Notes: generated by a model from the sequence alone, not told the origin. A DNA stretch of 64,000 nt from Ophthalmolycus amberensis (GCA_024529925.1 JAFEUB010000912.1:972501-1036500), one strand, 5' to 3'; positions 50,147-63,900 are shown, numbered from the stretch's first letter. Numbers and translations are program-made.

Positions 50147-53100
50147 ATGAAATCCAGGTAATATTTTAAGATTGTATTTTATAGTACCCTAAACAATAGT
50201 TACTGTCGTTCATACGTGTTTTTTTTTTTACAGTAGTCCTGTGTTTTCCAGGCAAAATCCCTTTCAACTGAGCAGAGGGGGCAAGGGATACTACCACCCA
50301 TCCTGTAACCAGTCCCTATCAAAGAAAAACAACAACACGGTATGTTTTTAAGTAAACTTTATACACAGCAAGACATGTTTGATTCTTATGTTGCTTTCCA
50401 TCCAGCCAATGTAAACATATACATTTTGTTGTTGCAGACTTTAAGTCCTGTATGTTCAAACCCGCGATCCAGTTCACGACTACAGACTCTGTGCCCGGAG
50501 ACCCAACAGCTGTTTGAGCAACGTCAACAACGTTTTGCTGCCACGGATGGACAACCGGTGTTTGCAGAGTCCTGGCCCTCCACCGAGTGTGGATCTTCTC
50601 CTTCCAGCACGACAACCTCATCTGACATGGAGACACCCAAACCCCAGTCTGCGAGAGCAGGGAAACCCGCAGATTCCTCAGAGCCAGGAGTTCAGCAAGA
50701 TTCAGTGCTGGCAAAGTATGTTTTAGCTTCATAGAGTCTAGAGACCATACCCTCACATGTAGCCGTGCCTATGCCGTAAGTGCCTAAGTAATCCTCTTGA
50801 ACTTTTTATCTCCCAGGTACATAGATCGCTTTCGCCACGGTCGACCGCAGAGTCGTGAGGAGCGCCAGCAGAGCCCTTCTGCTGATGGAGAGAAGCAGCA
50901 GCCTTTTTGGTGGATATCACCCTCATCTTTACCCTGCAGTTCAACACCCACTAAAACAACAGACAAAGGTGCATTCTCACTTGCTGTGTTTTTTTTTAAT
51001 GTATGGGGTTATTAACTGTCACCACCAGCCCCTTCATTTCAATGTGAAAAGCAACCTTGCTGGTAAAATCCTGCTGTTGAATCTCTTCCTCTGCACAGAT
51101 GGTATCCAGCCTCTGAAAGATGACCACGGACTCGCCATTTTCAGTCCAGCTGGGCAGCATCGACACGACAGATCCCTTTCCCCATGCAGAGGATCCCTCA
51201 GTGTGAGTGCATTTGTAAGTTTACTGGGATTGAGCCACAATATAGCCTGTTAATATCTTTCTCTACTAAATAGAAATAACTTGTGCGTTGTTTGGAGGAA
51301 ATTACCTATGAATGCATATTTACCGGTATTTCTTTAAAAAGCAAAAAAAAAACACCAGATACTGTTCCATCTTGTTTTTTATTTGTTGTGTGTGCTATTA
51401 TAATGGATTATTGGGTCTGCATCCTGCCCTGGTTTATGCCAGCTTTGTCTGAATGCCTGGGAAGCAGAATGTCTGCAGCAGAGACGTGTGCATATAAATA
51501 TTTGCATTTCAACACCACACCATTTGGAAATCTCTGTGTTTACTCAATGCCAGAGAAGCCATTGTTTATGCAGCCGTGTTTTCTACATTCATGGCTTGTT
51601 CAACCTGCTTGTGTCAAATGTTTACCCCCACAACATTATAAAAGGACCTCAGTATACAGTATTTGTGAGCAATATGTAGCCAGACAATGTGACTGATCAG
51701 ATTGTTTTTACTCAAATGCTGCAAATGTAATTGTCGAGTTTTATTCAGTTACACCGTATTGACTATTGTTATTATTGAAATATCAAGAGCAAAATTGTGG
51801 CTTGTTCATTGTTCTGTCTGCTCTGCTTGTTTCTCAGATGTTGTCAGACATCTCTCACGGTGAATTTGATGACACAGAGATACAACACCTTCAAGAAAAG
51901 GCTGGCAGACTTCTGCTGAGAGGGTATGAAGACCAGCGAGTAACATTAATGATCAATGAATGTATTCCTTCAATGTAAGTAGCTTTTTTTTTTCTTTCTA
52001 ACAGGGAATGTTCTCCGAGTGATGGATCTATCCCTGTCAGCTCAGAGGGCCTGGAATGCTCAGATTTCTCTTCTCCAGTCAGCGTATATGAGCCAGTGCG
52101 AAGACCTTTGATTCACAGTTCCTCTGTCGTTCCTCCTCTGGCGCCCCCCACACGCCGGGAAGAGGACATCTTGTTCCAGTGGCGTTTAAGGAGAAAGATG
52201 GAGCAGGCCAGGGAGGGGTCGCAGTCCCTGCAATACTCCAGTCTTCATGGTCCCACATTTATCTGGCAGGCGCCCAGTTCAAGCCATCCCTCTGCCAGTG
52301 GGCAGGCTTACAAGGTTGGAGTCAAAATATCTAATATTTACTCCATATGTTTTGTTTAATAGATTTCCAGAATTATTTTATATTCCTCTTTCTTGCATTA
52401 TCTCTAGCAAAACCAGATTACTCAGCCTCCTGAATTCTCACAAAAATCGACACGTCCGCACATCCCTGCACCCCGGCCACAAACCAAAGCAGCCCACGGA
52501 TCATGTCCCCAAACTTCGGATCCAACTCCCTTCCCTGCCTTTGTTGTCTCTGGCTCTTCAATTTCTCAACCACAGGCCATTGCCCATGTGCCTGCCCACA
52601 TGCATTTACTCTGTGACGTCTTGCCGTGTCCCATCCAGTCATCTCGCGCTAGCGCGCATCAACAGCTTTCAGAAAGTAGAGATGAGTCTCAGACCAAAGT
52701 TGTCTGTGAAAAGACCCAAGTCCCTGGAAACTCAATGAATACTTTCACTGATGGACGTAGTCGTGAGCGTATGCCATCCCCACCACCTGCATCATCTGGA
52801 GCTATGGGAAGAACGGAGCTTATTCACCACAAAAGGTCTGAGAGGAACAAGAAGGAGAAGAATGAGAAGAAGACAGCACCGTCCTTCAGAAAGCAGAAGA
52901 AATCCACAAGGTATAGTCTTGAAACATGCACACTGGGTAACAACAAAATCATGTCTGAATGCCCTAATACATGTATTCTTGCAGATATACTGTGGATATG
53001 GAACATGATGATGGCCCTGGTCCTACAAACAGGAGTTTCTCACATCGAAAAGTTCCCAAAATAGTCCTGCCATGGGCAGAGCAGCGGCAACAGGAAGGAA

Positions 53101-54452
53101 GCCAGGGGTTTTCCAGTGAGAGCTCTACTGGCGATCAGGCACCGCCCCCTTCTCCAATCCACAGTGCCTTAGGACAGGTTCTCGAGTTATTTCCTTTAAT
53201 GCTCTCTAAGTAGTGTGATTAACACAAGCGCTTCATGAAAGCTGGTTGCATATTTCGTCTTAATGTTTTCCACAGTCAGAATATCTTCATAACTTGCCAG
53301 CAGCATAAGTGATAAACTGAAATATTTGTGTGTTGCTGTTTAAAATACAGTAGTTTGTGAGGATTCATAAACACACATATTTGAGTAGTTGTCTTCACGA
53401 GATGGACTGTGTGTGAGTCATTGTCATATCAAATAATTTAAGATACGCAGGTGTTCATGTCTAACCATGTTAGAACGAGACGAGAAGAATTCTTTAAATA
53501 CTCTATTTACCACAAATCTTGAATTGTGCGGCCATCGCTCTGCACACTTTGTGTTGTTTGGATGTCATACATCATCGTTTGGTGCTGTATAATGTTATTA
53601 TGGTTATCAAAAGCTGCATTAATCTGTAGGGTGTTCTCATTTGGGCCTTGACAGGTAGTTTCAGAGGTGTTGTTTCCCTCGGTGGATCCATCTCCTACAC
53701 AAAGGACCCCCGTCACGTCGGTTTCTCCTCCTTGCACTGCCTCTGCACCTCCACAATCCTCAGTTCCTCCATGCAACGCACAGAACTCCATGGAGGTCAT
53801 TTCACAGCTGCTGCAGGAAGCTGAAGGTGAGCCTATGGCAGCAAAGAGCATCAATCTTTACCCTGGAGTTAATCGTAGGGAATATATTCTGACCCATGAA
53901 TAGTTTATATTCCCAACATGCCACAACTGTTTACATTAAAACCACAAGAGCTTTCTCTATTTTTGTTTTTGTGAATGCTGTAACATTTGTGATCCATGTT
54001 GAAATTCACTGTATTCATAACTTCATACTGCCTTTCAAGGATTTAAACAAGAAAACCATAACTTATAGTATTGATCTGCTGTGTGTACATGCTGAGCATA
54101 TTCCATTATCAACTTTCTTACATTACTGTTTTTTCCTTTTTTCAGATTCAGATGAAAAAGAGTTTGAAGACGACCCTTTATTACAAGTCCTTCGCAAGCA
54201 GAGGAAATGGGTAAAGGAGCAGATCAGGTAAAATAATAACCTATAGCTTAAATGGTTCAGTGAGATCATTTATGTAAAGGTTGTTCCCAGAAGGCCACTC
54301 ATCTTGAAATCCTAAGAATTGTAGCTGTAATAATGTTATTCGAATCCTTACACAGCACCCCAAATTCCAGAAAAATAATCTTCTGTATTTTTCCTTTTAG
54401 TGAAGTGGACTCTATCTTGAATGAATTCCTGGACGAGCAACAAGTTACTTGA
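50147..54452 (+). CDS. proser3: PROSER3-like proline/serine-rich protein
   Basis: Twelve exons: 50147-50157, 50234-50339, 50438-50715, 50817-50968, 51099-51202, 51838-51923, 52005-52314, 52408-52910, 52985-53177, 53655-53826, 54146-54227 and 54401-54452; 682 residues with every phase consistent. The protein is rich in Ser, Pro and Gln and largely low complexity. Ordered-looking parts are KYIDRFRHGRPQSREERQQ with FWWISPSS, the REEDILFQWRLRRKMEQA helix, and the acidic/basic end (KQRKWVKEQISEVDSILNEF). There is no signal peptide or membrane segment. The identity rests on this pattern and on synteny (next to LIN37 and HSPB6, as in human 19q13.12). The FRHGRP and W-rich motif suggests a centrosome/cilium-type protein, which is inference. 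The first coding exon has only 11 bases. Confidence 0.8.
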
Positions 54453-54866
54453 CCATTGACGAGAGGCACTTGATGGAGTCACTTTTTTTATTTTATAAAG
54501 AAATAAAGTTTATTTTTCAAGAAGTATTTCCACATTAAAGAGTTTGGCGATATGTTTGCGTGCATCATTAATCACAATTACAATACAGTGCATTTTACAA
54601 AAGATGCACACAGTTTGAACTTTCGAACGCAGAATATTTACAAAGACTGGTTCCTTGAAACATCAGATTGATGAGTAATAGAAGAGCAGTATGTACACAC
54701 CTCAGAGAGCAGGGAATATTAAAACAGTGCCTGGAACAGAACAAATGGGTGTTTTGGCACATGCTGCGTGTTGCTGTGACTGAAGGGGCCTGAAGTTATT
54801 TCTGTATGCACTTGTTTTCATATGTGGTGAAGATGGCAGAGATTTGAGTGGTTGGTTTTAATGGGA
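54453..54866. promoter_or_regulatory. convergent 3' ends of proser3 and hspb6
   Basis: A + strand AATAAA (54502-54507) and a - strand AATAAA (TTTATT, 54509-54514) are separated by a single G. This gives both converging genes a poly(A) signal at the same point, 50 bases after the proser3 stop and about 350 after the hspb6 stop. Confidence 0.6.
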
Positions 54867-55888
54867 TTAGGTCAGGATTCTGGAGTCCTCTGTTTGCAGC
54901 ATCGGTGCAGATATGATAAGGATGCCATCCGGAGAGACCGCTGATTCCAAAGCCATGGTGTCCACTCCCTTTGGGATTCGGTAGCGGCGGTTAAACTGCC
55001 GTGTTGTAACCCCTGAACCATCCTATGAAATACAAGTGTAGAGGATAAGACAAATCATAACTATTGTAAATAAACTAAAAACAAATACAGTAATGTTCCT
55101 CCTAGTATATACCAACCTTTTTTTCTTCATGCTTTCCCTGCACTTCCACAAAGTCTCCTATCACTTTGACCATCAGGTCTTCTGGGTTGAAGTGCTTTAC
55201 ATCAACTTGAACTGTGAAACCACTGTCATCACAGTTCACCTACCAACACAAAAGTAAACACTGTATATTATATAGAAATAAAATACCTCGAAGCACAGCA
55301 AATAGCCAACAAATTCCTATTTGCCATCATACTCTTAATAAATATCCCTCAAAGTCCATCATTGACCTTGGAAACCGTATTTTGACAAAAATGTTCTTAC
55401 TATTTTTTGGGGGCTTTTAATGCATCTCAGGGTTTTCATCTAATGATGACTGTAAGATGAACTTGAAAGCTCTGGAAAGAGCTATGAGGTGGACCCCGAG
55501 TCTTTGTTTTTATCTCTCTCTGTATGTATATATATATACAAAAATGTTTTTTATTTTATCAAATTTTCTTTTCCCAATTGAAAGAATGAGTGAAATTCCC
55601 GTTTAAAGTTACCCTGGTAAAAGGTTATTTGATATCACTGACTGTTTTATGTTGTTATGCAGTTCTATTGAGCCAAAATAAATGCAATCACCTTTTTAAT
55701 TAACAAACCTAGGCAAACTTAAAATGACATACCTCTGCAGAGCTGGTATTATCAGTATCTGGAATCAGTAATTTCGGGGACCAATTATATTGTCCGTAAG
55801 TCCCATTCAGCCGAGGAATAAGAGGTGGTATAACCTTCTGCCATGGGATACCTCCAGTTGGAGGAGTGGATGGCAGGATGAAGTCCAT
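54867..55888 (-). CDS. hspb6: small heat shock protein HSPB6-like (alpha-crystallin domain)
   Basis: Three exons on minus: 55888-55733, 55239-55117 and 55022-54867; 144 residues, all phase 0. The alpha-crystallin domain shows FTVQVDVKHFNPEDLMVKVIG, VEVQGKHEEK, FNRRYRIPKGVD and the SPDGILIISAP strand. It is ATP-independent, holding unfolded client proteins and oligomerising with other sHSPs. The N-terminal arm is short and proline-rich (MDFILPSTPPTGG). An in-frame upstream ATG (55912) would add eight residues. The HSPB6 name rests on sequence plus its place beside proser3 and lin37. The 3' end abuts that of proser3. Confidence 0.88.
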
Positions 55889-57868
55889 TTCTAATAAGTA
55901 AAGGGGAAACAAATTTACTTGACAGCAGTTGAGGACACAGCTTGCAACACTACAAAGAATACAACTACGGCCACAACTTACCTCTTCCTCAATATCCTGA
56001 CCAAATAAGTGAGCAAAAGGACTGCCCCTGTTTCACTGCTCGTGTCCTCCGCTTGTCTCAAGACCTAAAAGGTTGTGCAGTGAGTACCGATGGTGCGCCC
56101 GTCTGTCTGACTCCAGGCTCCTAGCTCTCTGGGCGCGTGACGTGGCTGACCGTCACGGTGTGTTTTATACTGGAGTTGCATAATAAGATGGGAATTCACA
56201 TCGGGGCACCTTGCCTCTGTTATGTTCCGGATGCGTACCCTTGGGTGTTCAGGCAGGGCCATATAGGAAGAGAGTGTATTGTTTTGGGAGCGGAACAGCT
56301 GTTGCGAGCTTATTTGCAATTAACGTGTTTTTATTGGCTTTTGCCAATGTTTTAGCCCGCAGTTTATCCCGAGGGTTGGTGGCACCGATACAAACAGACT
56401 GTTCACGGTTTCTTATAAGACATGTTATAAGACATATACTTAGGTCGGTTGTCAAGGAAGGTCTATCCAAAAATAAGTTCAAAAGAGATGTTGTGACCCT
56501 CGTGAGCTGATGTCAGACAGACAGTGACAGCAGCGACGTCCCTAACACATGCCAGAGCACGTGCGCTTCCCCCCTCCATCACTCACTGGAACAGTGGTGC
56601 TCCAACTATTCAAACGATGTACTTAAGTAGGAGTAGCAATGCCTCAATATAAAAACACTCCATCTCGAGTAAAAGTCCTGCATTCAACAATTACGAAGCT
56701 TAAAGCTAAACGTGTGTGTATCAAAAGCAGAACATTTTGACATGTGAGTGTTGTATTATTGTGTTTTATAAGTAGCACTTTAATGCAGTGGTTAAAGTAA
56801 ATAGTACAATTTTTAACTCTGAAAAATGTAACATAATGAAAGCACCTCAAAAGTGTATTGAAAGTACAATAAAATGTACTTAGTTCCTTCCCATATCTTC
56901 ACTCAGTACACACACATAAAACACATTGAAACAACGTACAAAGTCCATAAAAGGACTTTTAGTTTACTCCCCGTAAATCAGTTTTATTAAGGGACTCCCT
57001 GCATCATAAAAGAACCGTTCGTGTTGACACTGACTTGTTGTTGGCACACTCTAGTGAAGTCAGCAGTTCATATAGCAGGCACATGTTCTCCCTGTTAGTA
57101 ATGTAAAACCTGTCACCAAAGCTTTGACTGGACTGGAGTGACTAAAAATGGCACCGATTATGTTATGACTCATATAGGATGATAGGGAAGTGGCGACATT
57201 CGGAGGGATTAAGTTATTGGGTTTCACAACAGGCGCCAGTAATTGTCCAGACTTCAGGAGCCTCTGTAACAACGCAAAGTATCAGGAGTATATATGGAGA
57301 AGATAGCTCACCAGTGAGTCACCAAACAAAAAGTCAATACAGATTCATTGATAGAGGGGCAGTGGTGTTCCAACATGAGAATGAACTTGCCTTGGGAATT
57401 ACAATACATGAAAACATAAAAACTCAGACGCATTATGGATGTTTTTTTATTTGTCATTCATACAAGTACAAATAATTTGGGGTGCACAATCACACAAATA
57501 TTAAACTCCACAAAAAAGAAAAAAAAGTTGTTGAATCAAATGTTCAATGTCCTGAACAAACTGGAATGTACATACAACTTAATTATTAGATACTGTTAGA
57601 TTATTTCATGACTGTAAACAATGTATACCAAACAGGATTAATTACCTTACTCTAAAAAAAAAAAAAAGTAACTCAAAGAACTTTCTGAAATGCCCTGGCA
57701 AGCACAAAAAAACAAACATGACTTCGAATCCGAGAGCATTTATATTTCAACGTGGATCAGCCATTAAATTTACCTCCAGAGACCAGACAATTCATCAGAA
57801 TCTTTCACTGTAGTTAAAGGTCCTTTTATAGTGGATCATTAGATATTTTCAAAAGACATAGAAAAGTT
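55889..57868. other. intergenic stretch between hspb6 and psenen
   Basis: Contains the hspb6 promoter and psenen 3' flank. I saw no convincing heat-shock element, no other gene and no clear repeat; IGFLR1 and U2AF1L4, which lie near PSENEN in human, are not visible. Confidence 0.45.
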
Positions 57869-59618
57869 TCAAGGAATTCCTAGTGGAATTGTGAAGGAGA
57901 GGTAATCTCCCACCTCCCCCCACTCAGCTCTGAAGCGCTGGAAAATAGTGATCCATGTGGTCAGTACTGTTACCCAGAACAACAAACCCAGTGCTGACCG
58001 CTTCACATCTAGAGGAAAAACACACAAGAGACAATTACTTTGCATGAATACAATGAACACACTGGTATTAGGGGTGTAACGGTTCACAAAATCCACGGTT
58101 CGGTTCGGTACGATACAGTGGAGCCACGGTTCGGTACGTTTCGGTACAGTAGAAAACTATAAATGCCAGAGAAATGTACTTGATTTTAAAATATATTTAT
58201 TCATTACAACTAACATCATAAAGTTATTCTTTGACTTTGAACAATGATGGAACTATACCTGAGTGACCCATCTTCTGGGGTGTCTTCTTAGCAACACAAG
58301 CATAAAAAACAAAAACTGCTCCTTAATGTTATGTAGTATTGTTACTTACATCTTGCTTACATCTTGTATTGTTACTTACATCTTGCAAAAGAGATTTTTA
58401 ATCTCAATGGGACTACCTGGTTAAATAAAGGTTTAAAAAAAAAAAAAAAAAGTTTTTTTATTCAAACGTATTGTTCGGTTCGTCATGCGTACCGAACCGT
58501 GAGCCTCGTACCGAACGGTTCAATACGAATACGCGTATTGTTACACCCCTAACTGGTATACCATGTGATGCCCTAGCTTTACCTGAAGCTTTCTTTAAAA
58601 ATCAATAAAAATAAAGTTCAGAATATTGCAAATATAGTACTTGAAAATGTTTTTTTTTAAGTAGTACAACACGTGTTCTAAATCAAAAGTATCAGTAGTG
58701 GCTCACATTGATATGGGTAAACGTTCTTCAAACAGTAAAAACTAATCACAGAGACATTCACCGTCTTCTTTGTTTTAACAAAGCTCAAGAGTAAATGTCT
58801 GTGAATGTCATCTAGCCTGTAATTTGTGATGCATATTTTGTCCTACTTTATAGGTTCAAGCGTGAGAATGAATCAAATTAATATTGTGATAATTCTCAAA
58901 TCACATACTGAGTCAAATATTTTTGGGTGTTTTCTGAAAACGAAATCCTACCGTTTAAAACCTAAATCTACGTTCTTATGTATTTAGATCTCATGTATGT
59001 GGATGCAATAATTATATTCATACAAGTTTTATATAAAAAGCAAACATATAATCTATTCCAACGCTGCTTAGGAAGCTCTCCTCACCTAGAAAAGTCATCC
59101 CAACACTACCAAGATTTGAGGGAACAGTAGCTTGACCATGATGGAACAAAAATGGTATTAAAGTAGCAGTTATGACACTTACATGTTTTGATCTGCAGCT
59201 GTTCAGTGTAAACTGGCTTCATGAAGGCCTCCTTAAAAAACCAAACTACATTGACCAGCCACAGGAATGGCAGAAATGCGAAGCCACCTGAGAAAAAAGG
59301 ATGGGGAAAAACATCATCAATGACAATACAGCTGGGTTCATATTAAGGCAACTCTATTCAAGATCACTCGCGCTTTACAATACAAAATATCCTCCCTCTT
59401 ACCTAAATGACATAATTTGAATATAAATATATACGTTATGGAGGCTGGTTCTAACACTACTTGCATTTACCCAGAATGTACAAACCAAAGGGAAGGAAGT
59501 AAGCTATAATGTAAAGATGTTTGCATCCAAACTTAATTCATTTTTAAGTACGCTCACCTAAATAATATTTTCGGCATAGGGTTAGTTTCTCCTCATTGGG
59601 CACTCGTTCCAGATTCAT
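57869..59618 (-). CDS. psenen: PEN-2, gamma-secretase subunit
   Basis: Three exons on minus: 59618-59558, 59287-59183 and 58008-57869; exactly 101 residues, the usual PEN-2 length. MNLERVPNEEKLTLCRKYY at the start, the hydrophobic GGFAFLPFLWLVNVVWFF and LGLLFWVTVLTTWITIF segments, and the conserved C-terminal GDYLSFTIPLGIP are all present. PEN-2 stabilises and activates presenilin in the gamma-secretase complex that cleaves Notch and APP in membranes. The second intron holds a hAT-type element. Head to head with kmt2b. Confidence 0.97.
58069..58551. mobile_element. non-autonomous hAT-type element in psenen intron
   Basis: Perfect 12-bp terminal inverted repeats (TAGGGGTGTAAC / GTTACACCCCTA) and a perfect 8-bp target duplication ACTGGTAT at 58061-58068 and 58552-58559, as expected for hAT transposons. 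Subterminal CGGTTCGGT/ACCGAACCG repeats fold toward each other. It has no transposase, so it was mobilised in trans. Confidence 0.88.
58340..58452 (+). mobile_element. retroposon tail nested in the hAT element
   Basis: CTCAATGGGACTACCTGG then TTAAATAAAGGTTT and a poly-A run interrupts the hAT element, a common fish retroposon 3' end. A short duplication of ATTGTTACTTACATCTTG precedes it. Confidence 0.5.
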
Positions 59619-60994
59619 TGTGTTTGTTTGTTTGTTGGTGGATCCTGCATCAGAAAGAAAAAACAAGTTAAAAGAGTGCAGGATCAGCTTGAAACATCAA
59701 CTCAAATCCAAACTTCTGAGACAAAGGTGATGCTGTTTATGTCTCCGTTTAAAGTGCAATCGTCTGGTAGTCTGGGCAAGACTAAAACAAAGCAATCTGA
59801 AGAACATTGAGTACAAGTCCAGCAAGCAACCTACTAATGCTGGCAGACCAAGTCAGATGACTTGAAATTGACCTCAGGCTAACGTTAGCATTTCATTAGC
59901 TTAGCAATGTAGCATTTGGTTGTTCCGACTGCTGCAAACACACCTCGCAGTAACTCACTACGCTCTTCAGATCATGGTCATGTTAAAATACGTATATGGC
60001 ACTATACTCCACATTCACGTAGTATTTTAACCTACCTGGTATGTGACAAAGGGTCAGAGAATCGTCGCAAATTAACTAAATAGAAACAATCACACACTTC
60101 CTCCTTCTTCTTCTTCGTCTCAATCGTATTCTTCTTCTTCTTCGTTTTTCTTCTTTGTCTGTTATTTTGTTTACCCGCTAACCTTTCACTGCATACTGCC
60201 ACCTACTGTACCGTAGTGTCATAACACCTTCATGGGTTTTCGACCCATACCTCTACCTGCTCCCCGGGCGCCTGTCATTGGCAGCCCACTGCTCCCTACA
60301 TAGGGATGGGTCAAATGCAGAGAACTTTTTGTCTGGTAACCGCAGGGTCAACGGTTCGATCCTTGACTGGGACGTGTCGAAGTGTCCCTGAGCAAGACAC
60401 TGAACCCACGGCCCCCCGGGCGCCTATCATTGGCTCCCTATATACAGGGATGGGTCAAATTTCGTGTATATGTATATGACAATAAAATCCTAACTTTTTA
60501 ACTTTAAGTGAAGAAGACAAGGCTATTCTCTTTTATAAAGCTTCCTTAGCTAATGCATTCTGTAACTGTATGTTATAATTTTACATAAGCAGGGGGGAAA
60601 CAAATACAAAATATATGAAATAATATACATTTTAAAAGTAAATTATATTTCATAGAAGTCGATTTCTGCTTCTTCCTCTTCATTTTCCATCATCAGCAAT
60701 ACAGATTCACACTGCCATCTACTGTAGGCTATTATCATGTGTGAAAAGGGACACTAATAATCAAAACAACTGTCGTGAATTTATGTAAGTGTCATTGTTA
60801 TGAAATATGATGTACACATTTCTGTATGGACCTTTCACGTACAATCACCACCACAAGGTCGACCCTCTTCCAATTGGAGCCTCACCTAAAAACTCACTTT
60901 CCCTTGCAGCTTTGCGGCTCCCCCTCCCATCTCGCGCCTTCCCTCTTGTTTCTCCTCGAACTGCTAGCCGTCGGTGTGTGTTGTTGTTGAAGCA
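59619..60994. other. psenen/kmt2b divergent region
   Basis: Promoter region for both genes. It holds TTC-rich microsatellite (about 60107-60165) and two partial SINE-like copies (about 60255-60500); the remainder shows no coding sequence. Confidence 0.55.
60255..60500 (+). repeat. SINE-like repeat, two partial copies
   Basis: The phrase CGGGCGCCT(G/A)TCATTGGC followed by GGGATGGGTCAAAT occurs twice. Between them is a tRNA-like head with B box GGTTCGATCC and the phrase AGTGTCCCTGAGCAAGACAC. It ends GACAATAAAATCC. Confidence 0.6.
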
Positions 60995-63900
60995 ATGATG
61001 GCGGCAGCGGGATGCGGATCAGCAACCGCGGCTGCCGTAGGAGGCCAAGGTGGAACCGTTCCGGCCAGAGGTCGTTTCCCCGGTCGGCCTTGGTCGTCAC
61101 GCAGTCGTTTGCGCTCAGAGAAACGGTGGCAACTCGGACGATCAGGCTCAGACGCTGATGATGTGACTAACGGAGGGCCAAGGCCCGCAAACCTGGTCCT
61201 GTCGTTAAACGAAGACCAGTCTCACTTGCGCTTACTTGGACTAGAGGCGAGCCACCATACCCTTGGCCAGGCTGGATACAGCTCTAGTGGGAGTGAAGAG
61301 GTGAGGTCCCAAACCGACCCAGGAGTTAGTACCTTTATTTTCATCTTCTCATATTTTGTGTGATTGTTGAATGTGCGCGTATGAGTGCTGTCCGCGGCAA
61401 TGTGACTGGTTAGCAGCGCACCATGGAGAAATGTCAACATCCTTTCGCTAGGCTAACGTTAGCTTCAAGCTCAGTAAGCTAACATTACATGCTAACGAAT
61501 GTTAGCGTAGTGCAGCTTTCCATGACATTTAATGATTAGCCGGAACACAAAATACCGCTTCAGCAAAGCAGCAGGGAAGATACAGTAGTTCACGTAACTG
61601 CTCTAATTTAGGTTTAATATTAGAGTATAATATATATATATATTTAAAGCCAGTGGTTGAGTACGCCAGTTTGTAAACGGGAGTAATTTCATCCAACGTT
61701 ATGGCCCGCTCGTTCTCGGGCCACGGCGTTAGCAGTTAGCTAACAGTAGCGAACACAAAGAACGGGAGGGCTAGCTGTGCACAGCGGCTAACGGGAGTTG
61801 CTTTTACTAGTTTAAATAAGCAAACACACAATTCTTCTCTTCTTTGCTTAATGTAACGTTAACTGTGATGTGAACAATCCGATAACTAAGTTTTACTTTT
61901 AGGCTAGCTTTTCTGTATACAGCATTGAGTAGCGTTAAACGCTTCCGAGAGGAGGTGATGGCAAACTGCTGGCTAATGTTACCAAACGCGAAAGGTTTAA
62001 ATGGTGGTGCGTAAGTGTGCCATAGCCATTTGCACCGTTGTTGGAACCGAAAGCTCCCCACTATTAAATATGAAACGTTGATCCTTAATGTATAATCCTG
62101 ATCTGTAAGAGTGGAGCTGTTAGTAGGCTTTCAGGTTACAGCTGCAGCCATGGGGGAGATGTAACGTTACAGTACTTTGGAGGGAATCGTAATTGTAGAC
62201 CTCTCTCCCTGCAGTTTTTTTTGTAGGTGTTCTGCTAACTGCTCAAGTGTGGGTCCTGCAAAGCTTGTAGAATTCTGATCTTACATGAAGTTGTAAATAT
62301 TCTGGATTACATGTAGCTGAACCATGAGAAATTCAGGACGAGTTCCCCCAAACAGTCAAACACATTATTGGTTGTTACAAATATATTTTTAATGATTTGA
62401 CATCCACGTAGTCCACTATGCTAAGACATACATTGTTATGTTTGGTGTATTTATACAATCATTATGTTGGACATTAATCCATTCTTCAAAATGAATTTTT
62501 CCTCTATCTACAGTAATGTGGATACAATTAGTGCCATGCTCTAGATTTCAGAATGAATGCTGTTCACTCAAATATTTTAGTCCTTGTTCTTGCTGATGTT
62601 TTGGGAGCCTCCAGCAGAGTGGTGTTACTTTTCTTCAAGTGTTCATTTTTTATTTATTTTTTACTTTTCAAGGGAGATGACTTCAGAGGGTTTGAAGCTG
62701 AGAGAAAAGGCTCCAAAGGACCTCTGTGGTTGCGACAAAACCCTTACAAAGGTAAAAATATGAAGAAAATACAAGTATATTACTGCACCAAATGACAACA
62801 AGTCGTATCAACAAATTATATTTGTTATAATTTATGAACAACACACAAGTTTAGATTAAGCATGCAACACAATATCTAAGGAAGGTTCTTGCCAATGCCA
62901 GTTTAGCATTCACTGCAAGCACCATGGATTTTGTCATATTTAAGATCTTTTTTTGTTGTGTAGGTGATGCTGTCAACACAAAGTCTAAACGACAAAGTGA
63001 GAAGCTCCCGCTTAAAACACCAGCAGTGGAGGCAGATATCACCCCACCTGATCCTGTGAAGGATGTCAATTCTTTGGAGAAAACACGCAGCTTATCTCCA
63101 GAAGCAGAGCCCGCAAAGGACAGCAGGAAAGGTTCGAAAGGAAAAAACACTATGGATCGACAGTCCACTAAAAGCGGAGCTGCATCAGCAGCACCAAGGA
63201 TTACTATAAAGTTGGTGGCCAAAAAGAAAATGAAAACCGTAAAGGAGCCTCGTAAAAAATCTGCGAAGAAGTTGAAGATAAAGGGGATCCAGGATCAGCC
63301 CAAAGCCAAGGACATTCAGGGCGACCAGATTTCAAGTGCTCACGTCAAATTAAAAACTGAACCGCAAGAGGATGAACACGGCACTGAAGATAAGGGAGGG
63401 GGGACTGTGCCCGCAAGAAGGCGTGGGAGATCAGCTTCAAAGAAAACAGAGCCTGACTGCCATACTAGCGCCAAAGTTGTGGTTGATGACCAAAAATCAA
63501 AAGAGAGAAAATCACCTGATCAGTTTGACACTGTGAAGGAGAGCGGCACGGTGCAGCCGAAAACAAATGCAAAGAAATTAAAGCATAAGGACATTGTGAC
63601 TGAGCAAAGTTCTGAGGTTAATCAACAAGTCATTCGTAGGAGCAATAGAGTCACTAACCCACTCACTAAAAAACTCTCAGACAGTGCCGCTGAACCAGAA
63701 AGTCTGAGTAAGAGTGATGCCGTTCTGGTGGAGTCTAAGCCAGACGTTTCTCAAACAACGGAGACCAAACCATCAGTGAGAAGTGACAGGCGAAGGCAAA
63801 GCAAGAGGCTGAATAAGGATGCTGCGGGGCCAGAAAACCACGGTACATCATCCACAGAGGCTGATCCCTTATCGGAAAAGTCCAGCGACAGTTTGCTTTT

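Noticed and set aside
52985..53177. Apparent frameshift in proser3 exon 9
   Set aside because: Recounting showed the exon ends SPIHSALGQ in phase 0 and joins the next exon correctly.
61440..61800. Clusters of GCTAACGTTAGC-type motifs in kmt2b intron 1 and near the lin37 promoter as a regulatory code
   Set aside because: Similar TTAGC/GCTAAC strings are frequent around CpG-rich fish promoters; no ordered spacing could be shown by eye.
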